64,000 bases of DNA from Paragonimus westermani (taxonomy: Eukaryota; Platyhelminthes; Trematoda; Plagiorchiida; Troglotrematidae), in contig QNGE01001234.1 in the NCBI GenBank assembly GCA_008508345.1, positions 56,004 through 120,003 of the forward strand, read 5' to 3'. The notes below the pieces were generated by a model. That model saw only the letters and a list, made by a program, of their open reading frames with translations, made no database searches and was not told where the DNA came from. A program made the position numbers and the translations under genes. Below are positions 1-14,200 of the stretch, one piece after another (within the stretch, counting starts at the first letter, position 1; each line of letters opens with the position of its first letter).

Positions 1-2676
1 AAGTTGTGAGTCAGACTAGAAAGAGGCATCATGGTGACAAGTATACGACCGGAGTTTGGTATATGTGCTGAAGCATGCTTGAACGCGTTGTTCTTGGCTT
101 CCTGGCTGAGGTCCGTAAGACAGATAACACCTTTGGTTGAGGATGTTGTCTGATATGGCGAAAAACAAACGTCAATGACGATTGTGTTGCGGGTCATTTT
201 TACACTGGCTAAAGTTTCTTCTTCACACTTCAACACTTTTTCCTTCCGCATTTTTCACACAGCCCTTTTTGTCTTCATACTGGAAGACGTTTGTGACTGC
301 TTATGGCTCTTAAGTGTTATATATACATATGTATAATTACCACCTCGTTCGGACTCATCAGATGGAGTGAATTACAAGTTACCAGTCGAGTTTGCATCCA
401 CCTTGCTATACGTAAACAAATTAAGACACAGAGTGGTAGTTTACTAGACACCATTGAAAACCAATCGACTTTTTTACGTTGCAATGTTTATGATTCACAC
501 CTCTTTGAGCTGGAAATATTTCAGCCAGACCAGTGGGAATTGCCTGATAGGACAGTTTAAGTAACAGTCCCCCAATAGGCAGCTTGAAATGACTCATATA
601 CCTCTCTTGAAGATGATTCAAATACTTCGGGTTTCTATGTGACCGTGTTCAACCCATGAAACGACCTTCCATCACATTTTGGTTAGTTCTGAATTACCAG
701 TTGGAATTCAAGGTTCTCAACCTTCTGCCAATAAAATTGTCAACACAAATTGAAAATTCCCTAGGCTATTCCGTTACAAAATGTTTTTTTCTGGTCAGCT
801 AATCAAAAAGCAAAATTGGTTGCTAATACTTCGTTAATTCCGATCACTGGGTCACGTGAACCTGACGACGTTGATCGGAGAACAAATAGTGTAACATTAA
901 GTGGGCGAGACTCATTAAAAAAAGTCACTGATTCCATAGCCGGTTCCAGTGGTCCAGAAAGGATCCCTTAGTCTTTTGAGCACATAAGACTCGTCATCGG
1001 TGGGAATAGCCAACAATTTCTGGTTGCAGCTGTTCAACATTTAATCCCTTGTAGAACAAAAGAACAGCAAAGGCGTGTTACGTGATGTACGGTGTTGCAG
1101 TTGTACCTGGTACTTATATGAGCCACTACCTATCACTGTAGTCATTTGGTTCAAAAGAACATGTTTGCAAATGTAAAAGCGTTGAAGAAAACGTCAAGCC
1201 ACTATAGTATTAAAAAGAGACCGATCTATTAAACTCTGTCCCAAAAGCCGTTCCTCGCGGGTGAATGTATGCTAGCGCTTAATTCAGTCTGAAGAGCGTG
1301 GTGCATGACTAGTCTAGTGGGTGCGTTCGTTTAGCCCGCAGTGTACAGACAGATATATGTACACACACGAGCCAGTATTGGCTAACTAATCACCACACCT
1401 TAATTAGGTTAAATTTCTTACTTATCTGGTAATTTGTCTTTTGCACACTGAGTGGTGATTTCGGATAGTTTCATTCGCCCAGTTGTCTCTTCCAGCTGGG
1501 CAATCATTATCAAATTCTCAAACAAATTGAGTTAACCAGCTCACAGGTAGTAATCCGCCGGCGGGTTTTGATCGCATACCCATATGTGCACACATTCACT
1601 TGGAAAGAGATTAAATAAATCTACTAAACGATATTTGACTTCGTGTTTGTATCATGAGTGCCACATTCGGGAAGGTTCCAACACATCTGTGTTACATTTT
1701 ACGTATACATTCACTTCGAAGTGAACGTTATACAACAATATTTTACCCACTTGTTTGGTTGGTTGTCAGGGTTGTTTGTTGTGTAATATGTCGGATTCCG
1801 AATTACTGATTACTACATATGGGCGGTTTAAAAGAGCTAGTCACATACTAGTCACGAGTAACCAAAGGATTTTTCTCTAGTCACACTTTGCAGCCTGCTC
1901 GTTCATGAAGCAGACATCATTGTTACGGATGTTCAGCAGAAGAATATATAGTAGTCCGGAATTTAAGCCTAACGGTGATCTATATGTTCTTGAAGTGACC
2001 ATTATGGTTACCGCTTTTGTTGCGTTTACATTATTTATTACCCAATCAAACCAGATGAAATTTCAGCTCAGTGGTATACCAACCCAAGAGGAGACTGGTT
2101 TTCATTTCAACTGCACTATATACAGTCATATTCAGAACTTCTAAGCTGGTTGGAAATCGTCATCCTCGTCAAGCAGTTGCTTATCGCCGTGATTTGTAGA
2201 CAGTAGCTGAGTTGGTTTTTGTTGTACTGCTCATATCTCTCAGCTGATTTTTGATTCCCCATGTACGTGAACTTTTTGATCGCTTCTGGAGAGTTCATAT
2301 ATGACAACGCTTGTCAAGTGAATTCAAAGCCATGTTTTTAATGAGAGTAACCGAAGTTTATCCGAAGAAGTAGACCGACCCCTCTCCCGACGTTTTCACT
2401 CGTCATCATCATGTCGAAATTGTGTGCTAAACTTAGGCTATGATGAATATACTGATTCCGTTCAAGTCAGTTGTAAAGAACAAATCGAAACAAGTTACCA
2501 TATTTTCAACATTTTTTCCAATTAACCTTCTCGTGTTCAGATAAAGCTGTTAGCTACCCCCCATGCGAAATGGAAAATGACTTCCATGTGTTAATTTAAA
2601 ATATCTCGTTTCACATGTTTATCTGGAATCTAATGAATGGATTTCATAATGAATATCTTATATTGTCTTGCATCAG
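1..2676. other. No supported gene; upstream flank of the FAS1 gene
   Basis: Open frames here (85 codons from 303 on +, 66 on the opposite strand, 79 from 1905) have no recognisable domain and are of chance length. No convincing promoter or first exon was found, though the missing 5' end of the FAS1 gene could lie here. Confidence 0.4.
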
Positions 2677-2815
2677 TCTCCATCACCAGCGGTGGATTCA
2701 TTGCAAACCTAGTGGACAGTGGAGAAGATATCAAGCAAGCTGTGGTGTACAAAATTAATGCAGCACTTGGCTTTGTCTACGAAACACGTGATGAGGTTGT
2801 ACGCAGACTGAGCCC
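2677..2815 (+). CDS. Candidate upstream exon of the FAS1-domain gene
   Basis: A 139-bp open segment sits between a good acceptor (TTGCATCAG before 2677) and a textbook donor (GTAAGT at 2816). It encodes about 46 residues containing AVVYKINAALGFVYETRDEV. Base composition and residue use look coding. It enters in phase 1 and leaves in phase 2, so it cannot join directly to the next recognised exon at 5115 (phase 0). At least one small exon would be missing between them. I see no domain. It could be the N-terminal region of the FAS1 protein or an exon of another gene. Confidence 0.35.
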
Positions 2816-5114
2816 GTAAGTTGATTGTCGTCTTCAAGTTGGTATACGATCATCTGCGAATGCTAAAGTTATGAACCTGACTTAAAGAATTCTATTAGGC
2901 GTACGATAACTTCTTCTCCCTGGCCAGATTTATCATCGATTCAGGCCACAATAAAAAACCACTTTCTGTTCAAATGTAGACTGACAACCGCATCAAATTT
3001 ATCTTCATAGTGATATATAACTCCCAAACATCCATTTAGTATGACGGTAGTACCATTTTGTGTACCTCTGTCAGCAACATATTCAGGAACCTTGGAACCT
3101 TGTTTACACAAGGTTAACCGAAATGGGGTGGTCGGTATACTTAATACCAAAAACCAACCGAAAGAATAGACTGGGAAGTGTTAAGATTTCTATCCATCTG
3201 GATCGTATTTCAACAGGTCTACGAATTGAAGACGAGCCTCACGGCTGCTGATTCCTCAGCTTATTCATGATATTTGTTGATACGGATCTTTGACCTACAA
3301 TCCGAATTCACCTTCATCTTTGGGTATACACTATCAACATACTGATGGATTTGTGTTTCTGAAAACACTTTTGTGGAACTTGCAACCAGTAGCCCTAATA
3401 CCTCGACTGATTCACTGTGGCATCAGTGACCATTCTGTTGAGGTTATTTAATCTGGCATTTTATGTAGTTTACTAGACCAATATCTAAATAGGCACGACA
3501 TGGTTAACGGGCGATTTCAATCAGCATTGCCGGCTCGAACAACAAAGCAATCCTCTGTCCCATTAGACTAACGAAGAGACATACTCAACCAGAATACCTC
3601 TTTGCAGAGTGGTGAGGTGCTATTCTCATTCAGCACTGACGCGTCAAAACGTCTTCTTAAATGTGGGCTCACCAAATATCGTAACACCTAGTTGGTGTGC
3701 AAAGTGCATTGAGTTTTCTTTGTGATGCTGGTCCACCAGTAGAACAGTGGTGGTTAATAATGTTGGGCTCTGGGTCTTCAGAGTTCCTTCTACGTTCCTC
3801 AAAAGCTTCTTTTGTCAATTTTCAGGTTGGTTCTGACGTTGTTTTAGTAGATACTGCCCTGAAAATACTGCAACCGAACCTAATTTCTACTGCCAATTCG
3901 TTGTAATTTGTAAATGCGCGTGATCGAACCCCGGATCATTCGGCCGTTATGGCAAAGAAAACAAAGGAAGACGGAGAGAGTCGAAAACATCTCAAGTCAA
4001 GCTAATACACGTACTTTTCTTTGTTTGTACATAGGAATACAAAAGGCTTAAAACTACCAAAACTAACAGCTGGTAGGGCGAACTGGCAGCATCAAAACAA
4101 ACCAGTGATCATTTCGATTGACGACCGACTTTGTCAGCTCGAAGCGACTGTCCTGACTGTGTGATTTTCTGAACAGTTGATCATTCAAAATTTTGCGAAA
4201 CTGTGAAACTGAGAGATCTGCCGTACTAGAGGTACACTGCTTATTTTCTACAGGGTTGCCAACGCCACACGTCTTCGTCACAGGTCAGCAAATTTGTATA
4301 CCAAGTTTGAAAAGGCCAGCTCGACTTGGCAAAGTTGGACTAAGTGATGGTTATCTTTATTAAGACTCGTTCTTGAGAAGTTCTGTCGTCTATGCCTTCT
4401 GGAATAGAATAGTTTTCTAAAATGTCTGTAGTGAACGTTCGACTCAACGAGTATGCAACCAGACCCTCACTGACAAGCTGGAAACGTTAGCTTCATTTGA
4501 CCTATTCAGTAGTCCAGCGTCTAAATTGTTACAATCCACACAAGTCCAGCGCGTAATTACGTCTTTCTTCTTTGCACAAACCTATCCGACTAATTAAGTG
4601 TCTGCTTTGTTTGGGCACGTTAGTAGTGTGTATATTTTTTTCCTGGTAGAAAGCTGGGTGCCAGTCTGCTTCCTTCACAAGAATGACACACTGACCATTA
4701 TATCACCGGCCTCACGCTGGAAACCAGTGAGTTACCACAGGATTTATGGGACTTAAGGGCAATCTACACACTATAGAAGGCTGAGAAGATGTATGTACAT
4801 TGGAATCTCCTTTGGATGGTTTGGAATGAACAGTAGAACTAGCAGACCACTTCAGGTTCAAATGTTAAGGACAATAAGATTTTAAATTGGAAAAAGTCTG
4901 ACGGAAATGTGTGGAAAAGGAACCCAACCACAGTCCATGAACCGGACTAAACAAGTATTTTAGCGTGCAGCAGACAGTAGCAGACTAAAGACACCGGTGA
5001 TAAGTCACTTGTATCTGAGCTCCACCACAATTATTTTGATGGACAAGCTGTCAAAAAATCTCGTTACGATATGTTGAATGTGTTTTTCAAGTCCACGTTT
5101 AACATTGCATACAG
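2816..5114. other. Presumed intron, no supported content
   Basis: An acceptor-like TTTTCAG at 3829 precedes a short hydrophobic frame that soon stops. A T-arm-like GGTTCGATC occurs on the minus strand near 3925 without the rest of a tRNA. No gene, repeat unit or element could be supported. Confidence 0.4.
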
Positions 5115-5229
5115 ATGAAGCTGGCACAAAAACCCATTGGTAGTTTGTTTAAGAATGGAACTGCAATGTCACTAGAAGTGCTACCAGCAAATCAACTGAC
5201 CCGCATACTGTCACAGTTAGCTGAGATGA
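5115..5229 (+). CDS. FAS1 gene exon (N-terminal portion), 115 bp
   Basis: Follows acceptor GCATACAG and ends before GTAAAA, in phase 0 and out phase 1. It encodes 38 residues including IGSLFKNGTAMSLEVLPANQ. It begins with ATG, but without a signal peptide this is more likely an internal methionine. The link to the next exon gives a Ser codon (A+GT). Assignment rests on phase and residue pattern, not on a diagnostic motif. Confidence 0.5.
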
Positions 5230-8200
5230 GTAAAAAGCTATTTCGTCAATGGTGACAAGATTAAGTTTAGATCTTATACACTAGGATCTCCAATGTCGCG
5301 TTGATAGCACACTATGACCTGCCCCCAGATCATACAATCCATGCACACAAGGTAGTAGACAGATTGTCATGATAAGCTTTGTGCAGCTTTGTTGTGCTTT
5401 CTGAATTACGTGGGTTCTTTGAGAGACACGGAGCGAAGTTTGAATAATTACCTCGAGATAAGAAAGTAACTGCGAGTGGAACATAGCTGACTAGCAATCT
5501 TGGGGAGACACTTCAGACATTCTATCGAGTGACACAAGTACGAAAGTCGTTTTCGTGGATTTCATATAGAATTGAAAGACAGACTACAGTCTCTCAAAAA
5601 ATTCGTTCTTAGGTCATATTCACGGGTAATGGTGCTAATTGTTCGCATCTTCTGGACAACTTCAGGTGGACATTATCGAATAGCTGAATATTTCACCACT
5701 ATTCAGCGCCAAAGTATTTTTACAACAGTTTTGCAATACAGCTTTGTAAAAGCTACGAATTTTTGACTAATAAAAGTTCCCTACCTGGAAGACTCGAACA
5801 GGAAGACAGTTCCCAATAAAACAAAAGTGAGGATGTGAGAATATAAAGTTTACGAACTGAGTCCATAACACATTTTAATTTATCGTTGCAAGTGTTCAGC
5901 TCAGTTGACTAGTTTTGGATAGCAAGAATGCAGAAATATACAAAGATGTGCTAGGAAAGGAAATCGTACACAAGCATGGAAAACTACTCCTTATTCATTT
6001 CCCTATCAGCAAATCCTAGTAACCAGAGTGAAGTAACTCCTGAGCACCATTTTCCGTTTCATTTACATACTCTGTATTTAGTATAAACCCGAAGGCATAA
6101 AATGAGAATGGGTGGGATTGGTAGTCTTTGTGATCCAATTACTCAATGTTAACTAGCCAGGCATTAGGCCACTATAGAATTGAGATGTCAACCCAAGAAA
6201 AAAATGTGCAGACAAATATGGAAAGTTCTAAGCTGGCGTAGCAGAAAAGCGTTTCGGACTATTTCTGTGAACTAGTTTACTTTTCATGAACACGCAAGCA
6301 AAAGTGTAAATTTCGGCTATATAGATAATCATGCTTACCTACTTGCAATCAACTCACATACCGCATCTTCACCAACAGTCCGTTGGGAATACTCAGGGGG
6401 CCTAACAGTCCGATATGATCAGCGTGCTCACAATCGTATTCGTCTCTACGTAGTGCGACCACGTCAACACAACCCATGACGACTACATTTAAATGGTCAT
6501 CCGTAACTGCTTCTCACCGAACCTTCGGATGCCTATCCGGTTGCCCTGCCTTCGGGCGATCCTGCTCCAGGATGTATCCCCACACGATCTACGGTAGATC
6601 GCGCAATGTGAAACACTTATTTTGATGTAAATTTAGTACCACAGCCTCCAGGTAACAGGTTTTTACTTACATGGTTTGATTCGCTTCCACATCAGTTCTT
6701 AGAAAATCCGTTAGTTGGCCATTTGTTCTACAGGCGTGAACGGAGAAGTTGGACAGAATAATCGGTTGAAAACTATTATAATCAGATGATCGAAAACGCC
6801 CAAAAATCAGACAAACAAATACCTAGGCAACCGCAATTTCGGGACAAATTAGTTCATGCATTCGAGAAGTTTAACATCTGGGATTGTGACAGATAATCTT
6901 CGGAGTAGGAAGTGGTTCTCCGTAGAATATGATATGTTGTGCATTTTCCCAGCTTTCCAGTCACATTACAACAGGAGTGCTAAGAAGCCCACGCCCCATA
7001 TGACCTACATGTGACCACCGTTGTCCTAGGGAGGCCCTCATCCACACATCTCCTAGTTATACTCCTTTTCAACTCACACTTGAAGCAGGCCATGTGAGTT
7101 GGACCACAAGTTACTCAGTACAGGCCACTGATGGTGAGGATTATTCGCAGTCATTCTGTGGCACTGACTAACAGCAGTGGTGTAACTGATCAGTATATGG
7201 GATCTTTAATTGTACTCCACGACGCCTTATTCAGTCGGGCGTACAATGAACAGGACTGCCTAAGTTAGAACGGTATTCGATGCAAAAGAACCGAACTATG
7301 CTGTTTCCTGCACAGGCCTTCCCCGGTTACAATTACCATGGTGGGATGCTATAGGATGTAGTGAGTCCACTGTTTGTTATTCTCTGCTGCAATGCCACAA
7401 AGTCAATGGCACACATGTGTAGTAGTTAAACATCTGTAAAAATTACTTTGTAACAGGCGTACTAAATAATCGTTACTTATTCATGCATGGTTGACTTTGC
7501 TCGGAAAGAAAACTTCTCGATTACAATCAGACGAGAACTTTAATTACTGCAATCTCAAGGTAGCCATCGGCCTGATCAAATCTGAGATGCCATTTTGTAG
7601 GACAGTTTAAACAAAGATAATTTTTCTGAATTTCTCTGATATCTTGTGTTTCGGTACATACGATAAAAAAATTCCCATCGCTCCATTCCGTCTTGGACTT
7701 TTTTGTACAGTTGGTGTCCATGTATTTTGCAACGAACAAGCAATTTCAGTAATTTGATGTTGAGTTTTTCTATTCAGTGGTTTCTTACAGTTATGTCAAG
7801 CAATCAGTACGTGCAATTCCATGCTCACTGGTGAGGGTCAACTAACATTTTTCCTACCTAATGACTTTGCGATGGCCAAACTGAACACAATGAATGATTC
7901 ACAAAAGGTGAGGATATCCACAATTTATTTGACAACAGTTCTCTCTTCCACATATCTGTAGTCTGCATTCGAACTCAGTGATATCTAATAATGCTTCTGA
8001 ATAGTACAGAACAAGGAACTTTGAGTATTTTTCCTCATCTAACTGTCACAATTTAACCGTTACTTGTTATTTGTGCACCTCCGCAGACGGAGTTCATGGT
8101 ACAGGCAAGAGCTGTTAAACGGTTTACCTTATGAACGCCAATACTCTGATAAGGATTTCGTGTATATTCCCTCATCAGCAAAGTAGTCATTCTGTGGGCT

Positions 8201-11200
8201 TTATTCATATGCAAGTAGCGCCTCGATTTCTTCAAGCAGAACAGCCATTGATGGCCAAATAACATATTTCTCATGGCTGATAAAAAAACGCAATATATTT
8301 GTGCCTATAACTGCGCTATTTGAATAGTTTAACTATAATGACCAAGGTTGGGAGTAAATCAAAGCCCCGACTAGCAATTAGTGCATGCACTGATCCTACG
8401 CTCCAAGAACATCCGCTGGTGGTTGTCGCGGCTAAGTCTGGTATGGATCTCCGGAAGGCGGTGCATAAGCGGTGGATAACTAATGCTTGTTGGTCAAGCG
8501 GTTCACTTGAATTTTGTGTTCAGAAAATTTGGTCGGAGGTGATTGTTCTATCTAGACAACAGAGAGTTTCTCGACTGGTGGCATGATTGTTTAAAATTAA
8601 CTCACTTCTGGCATACCAATGACATACGGGAAAGTTAGAAGATACCCAAATGCGAAAAAATGGACCTCAGCTGGATTCAAAATAACATCAGAAGTAGCAT
8701 GTCCGAAAGAAGCAAGCGCTATGCTAGCTGAGATATGAAGCCACACCGGGATCTCAGATATTTACAAGTTATACATTTGGAATTAGGTATTCATCCATCC
8801 CTTTGTGTCATATGGAATCTGACTGCCTGACCAAAGAGGTTACGCCGCAATCCACCAACATCACCGTTTGATGATAAGACTGCCTTCCTTTAAATAATGT
8901 GGTTCCTGAGGCGATCTCTTAGCCCAGCTGGTGGAGTGCTTCCTTCGGCTGAGCATGCTTTCTCTGTCACTGGTTCGAATCCGGTCGAATCCGAGACTTT
9001 TTCGATCGCGTTTATTAGAAACCGCGAAACCTGTCACGTTATCTATCAGTAAGATGGGGAAATTTTTCAAGCTTTAGGCTACCGGTCTGGATATTTAGTG
9101 AAAACAATGCTGTCACAAAAGAGATAACCTACGTGAAAGCTATGCTCAGTGCCTGACAACTGCTTCATCCGGCTTAGTCCTCAATATGTGTCAACCTCTA
9201 TGTAAGCTTATCATTTGGCGGGCTTGGCGGTGACCTTATTCAGAATCTGTGGAACCACGTGGACCGTAAATTGAAGTTAATTCGTTTTTACACATCACTA
9301 GACATTGTCACATGATATTAGATGAGACCCAATTGTGGAAAGTCAGGGCTTAGGTTGGATTCGAATCAGCGGTAGACACACCATGCCTCACCGCGGCAAG
9401 CGCTCTACCAGCTGAGCTATGAAACCACAACAGGAGCTCGGAAGTTTTACATTTGGAACCTGTGATCCACCCGTTCCACTGTCTCATATGGAATCCACCA
9501 AATGATTCAGGGGATCGACTGCCCCGGCAGGATTTCTCAAACAATTAACTCCGGAATCCACCAATGCCACTGCTGAGCATAGAAGTTGTATTACTAATAA
9601 GTGGTGTGGCAGATTCATGAGGTTAGATGAGACCCAACTGTGAAAAGTCGGGGCTTCGGCCGGATTCGAACCAGCGACAGACACAGCATGCCCCAACGCA
9701 ACAAGCGTTCTACCAGCTGAACTACCATTGTCATACGACTACACAACTACGTGCAGTAGTTGATAACAGTCAGCCAAGTGATCTGTTTATTAAATAAATT
9801 CAAACGTTTTTTTAATCGTAAGGCCTTTAGGCTTTCAACCATGAATACACGTAAGTCAGAACGTTACTGGTCTAAACCTATACGGGAAAATTTGAATAAA
9901 TAAACGAGGGCCAAAGTTGGACCTGAAGTTCTTTCAGCAGCCCTTGCCTTTATCAAGACGGTCAACAGTTCATACCGTCACCCGTTCTCTGGTAAACCCA
10001 AAAATGAACAAAACGGGCTGACACCAAACGCGGACTTGAGGTGAAAATTCAGAGATGCACTTGCTGAACTTCATTATTCCGAAAATCGGTCAATTTGCTT
10101 GGACAGTCGTAAGCCAACTACTCCTAAGTACGTTGACACAACATTTCTTTTTAATGATTGGTTGTCTAGTTTACTGGCAGTCCTAAACTATTGCTTAATT
10201 GGTCTGGACTGCTCTTTTCTGTTCTAATTTATTAAAAACTACGAAAAACCGTCATTTCACATCTAAGATTTGTGGAGAAAATTTTTGTGGTCCAGGGTGT
10301 CATCTAACTGAGTGCGGAGTGTGCGGTGGCAGCTATACCAGCCTAAAATTCATCGTTAAAGAATGAGATTATTAAGCCATAAAAATCTAAACCTCTTGTT
10401 CACCTTTTCAGACAATATACTTAAAGTATCTTGTTCTACCCGGCCGAATTGAGCGTCGACAAATGACCCCATTGCGAGGCATAGAAATCGATGGTCTGTC
10501 CTATGCCCTACGCTTCCGCGTCGATGGACAAAGTATGTTCCCCTAACATTCTTTTAATCGGTGGTAAAGTTTTGTCAACGTTTTGATAATTTGCTGTTAA
10601 ACCCCACTTAAAGTTCTTCTAGGGCCACTATAAGATGATTGGTTCCGAAAGAATTCACTTTATCTTAATGGGAAGGGCAGTTGAAATGACATGCTTTGTC
10701 CCTGTTTTGAACGCCAAGTATTTTGCACACTATGTGACCCACGTGATGACGAGCTTAATGGTATGCGATAATGTAGCCTAGACGCTACTCACAAACAAAT
10801 ACGGCGGATCTTTTGGATTATTCCACTGAGACTTATGTCGAATCAGTTAGTCAGTTGTTGTTGCCCGACTGTCCCAAAAGCACATGCACTAAATTAAAAC
10901 CAATGTCAAATTCATTCGGTGCATCACATATGAGCTGTCACGTAACTCAAGTTTGAGGTTAGGGCCCTCTTTCGAAAGAGGACGGAAAAAAAGTCCGAAG
11001 TAAGAGCTCAGGTTCAGCTTGTACCAATCAGAACTTCCCAACACTCATCTGCCTTGAGTAAAACACGAAAGTATTATCTGAGCTGCCTGGGCTCTTGGTC
11101 TGGAGAATTTTGGTGTCTGTATATAAGTGCAATCAATGTTGGTGGTTGACACCTTCCGTAAACTAAGGAGTGTAGTTTGACCATTTTGATGACATGTGCA

Positions 11201-14200
11201 TAACTGATACATATCATTCCATAAAAGAAGTTGGAGTTTGGCTGATTTGGTTAACATCCACTGCGTTCATTGACACAGAAAAACTGCAATCAAACTGTCA
11301 AGACAACATGCAGGAACGTCGTGATTTTATGTGCATAACACGAGATTGTTTGAGTGAATGCATGACTCTTTGTTCTATTAACAGAGAAAAGGAAAAACTG
11401 ACATTTCAAGTTAAAGCCAGATGGCCACATCAGAACCTCCAACTAATCGGACACCCGTGACCGATACACTAGTCTCACCAAAAGTGTTCTTAAAATAGTG
11501 TATTAATGTAGCCCTTCTAATATCATATATACCTTTTTGTGGACTTAGTCTGCAGCTTGTTAATCTGACTGTTTGACCCTGACACACACGTCGAGGTGAA
11601 CAGTCATGCAGTTCGGGTTAGTATACTGGAAACTAATCGGAGTTACATCATTCGCTGCTTGCTGTCCTGTGTCGATATAATTGGCCGCCGGTTGGAACAC
11701 CGTCAAGTTGCCCAACTAAATGTCAGTAAACCTAGGATTAAAAAATGCTTCAGGTGGGCCAGGAACCAAGCCAAGAAAGAGAACATGGGGAAGCCAGTTA
11801 GTCTCAAAGTTTCCGAATAGACATATCAACTCTCATTTATTTCATTACATTTTTCGGCTACAGGTCCTTTAGTTCAAAAGAAAACCACGTCACTTGAGTC
11901 ATTTGCACCAGTTTTATCGAATTCACGCTCGCAAAATTCACGCACAAAGTGAATAGTCAATAGATCTCAGCGTTCCTTCGACAAACATTAGTTTGGGCAC
12001 ACCTCAAGGAGCGAAAGAACTGCTGAATATGAATCACATCAAGTTCCCTACTCGGTTGTAAATCTTAGTTGGATTAGTAATACTGCATGTACCTACAAAA
12101 GGATTTATGCACCTCGGTCTTTTGTTACGAGGCCAATGGGAAAGAAAGTTAGTTTATGTCCAAAAAGGTCTTCTGAGTGAATAGGGCACAATTTAGTCTT
12201 CGGAAGGTGATGTCTTGGTGTGCTTGTTTCTTTAAAAGAAATGTTACATCAAAACACTTTCGTCGGTGGAAGTTTCTTCTGCAGAACTTATTTCTAAGAG
12301 CAGATATTGTACAAAAAATAACCTGCTATCGTGCTAACGCTCAGTATAAAAGTTTTCGGAAGGATGGCCTTCTACATTATCTAAATGGCTCATTTCTGCT
12401 TACCCTATGGTCGTCACACCACTGCGCAAACATTAATATACGCGTTTCCACGGCAGGATTATCTTATACACATGAGCAGGCACGGTTGAACAAAACCCGA
12501 ATGGAAGTAATTAACGTAGGCTAGCCGGCTCAGACCGGACAAGGAAAGTGTACGGTTTCAGTTCACAACTGTTACAAGCACTGTGCTTAGAGTGAATACT
12601 TACACGTTCAGAGTAAATGAGACCCGCATAGTACCAATCTACCTAATGATCATTGCCGAACAACACTCATTTCCTCGTTCGCTCTATAAATCGTATGGAA
12701 TTCGTCATCTCACAATGTTAGCTGCCTACTTTGGCCTGAAGCGTCGAGTGTGTTTAATTCCATAGATGTGTTTCGAAATCATTTTGGTGGAATGATTTCC
12801 AAGATTGCAAAGACCTAGACGCCTGCACGAAAGCAGATAAAACCTTATAAAGCTTATCAATAAAATGTAAAAAGACGTAGATAGGAATATGATAGAAATT
12901 TGGAACAATCCAACGGACATCTTTTTGTAGAAACAACTATCTATGAGTAATGGGGGTTTGACTGTGAGAAATTGAACAAAACTCGCAGACTACCAGAGCT
13001 TCACATTCATGCAGACTACTCAGCCGCTCTGTTTTGAAAAGAAACACTAGATTCAGGATTTGCTCTTGTTAGAACTTATCAGTAATGCATACTTTTGCTA
13101 CTGACACGGTTCGAATTCTTATCAGTGTTCTTGTAAAGTGATCTTGCTGATCGAGAGCGAGTAAAATGCGAGATTCTCTTTAGATGGGATGACTGACAGT
13201 CCTACTGTCTATGCTGATGTTGAAGATGGGATTGATGGGAGTTGTGTTTTTGAACTGTCATTGACGTGATCATTAATTTATCTACACGTCAGCATTAATG
13301 GCTCGGTCATCACTGATTATTTGTAGGAAATGTTAGTTTTTATATGAGACCGAACATTACGAACAACTGTTCGTAGTTTTTGCATCACTATAGACTTTCT
13401 ATCTGGCCCCTTTCCAAAAAAAAACCACGACACTCAAGTTTCATTCCTGGTAGAGCTCGTCAGTAGTACATTTCTTTATCACGGCCGGAACTAGGATTCC
13501 GGCTGAACAAAAAACAAATTTGAAACAGTTCATTCCCTTCAGAAGTTTGAAAAAAACAAATTGCTTATCCTTATAGTCATCATTTGAGAACATCCCTAAT
13601 AATTGCCCGCTGATCAATTATTGTTGGACAAACTTACCCAGACGACTAAAAAGGTACCTACACCTTGTCATGATACGTTTCAACGAATTTTTTTGTTTGG
13701 ACTCACCGGATAGATATGACTTGAATGAGGTCAGAAATATGTATGGATCTGTGATGTGCCGAAACTTTTACTTAATTGATCATCGATCCTATGAGCATAT
13801 CTTCTAATGAGGGGATCAGTATAACTGATGTAAAACTTGTTCACACTACGTTGACATGGACACGATGCACCCTGTGTTGTTAATGTGTACCGGACAGAGT
13901 ACACATGAACTTGTTTACTCATTCAACCACAAACGGTGTACATGAGACTAGTGACCGAACTGTTAGGGATTTCTGTTCACAACATAAAGGCTGGTCGGTT
14001 CAAGTCTTGTCCTGAGCATTTCTATATAATGAGCTCAAAACAAAGAAGAGACCATTCCAAACTGGTCACATTGAATGTGAATTTAAAAAACCAGTTATCC
14101 AACGTAAAGTATTTTTCGTATGACAAAGTTATGGTGGTGCAGGCTGCTTGAGGTGCAAAAATATCGCATTGGAAATTTCTTGGGTGGGTGCCATCCGAGA

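Larger units (their letters stand above)
7908..10411. other. FAS1 intron, about 2.5 kb, with tRNA-derived repeats
   Basis: Contains the diverged tRNA-like relic at 8911-8990 and the tandem 305-bp repeat at 9321-9724, annotated separately. The remaining sequence shows nothing recognisable. Confidence 0.55.

Noticed and set aside
8911..8990. A functional tRNA gene
   Set aside because: A and B boxes are present but the acceptor stem does not pair; it is a diverged SINE head.
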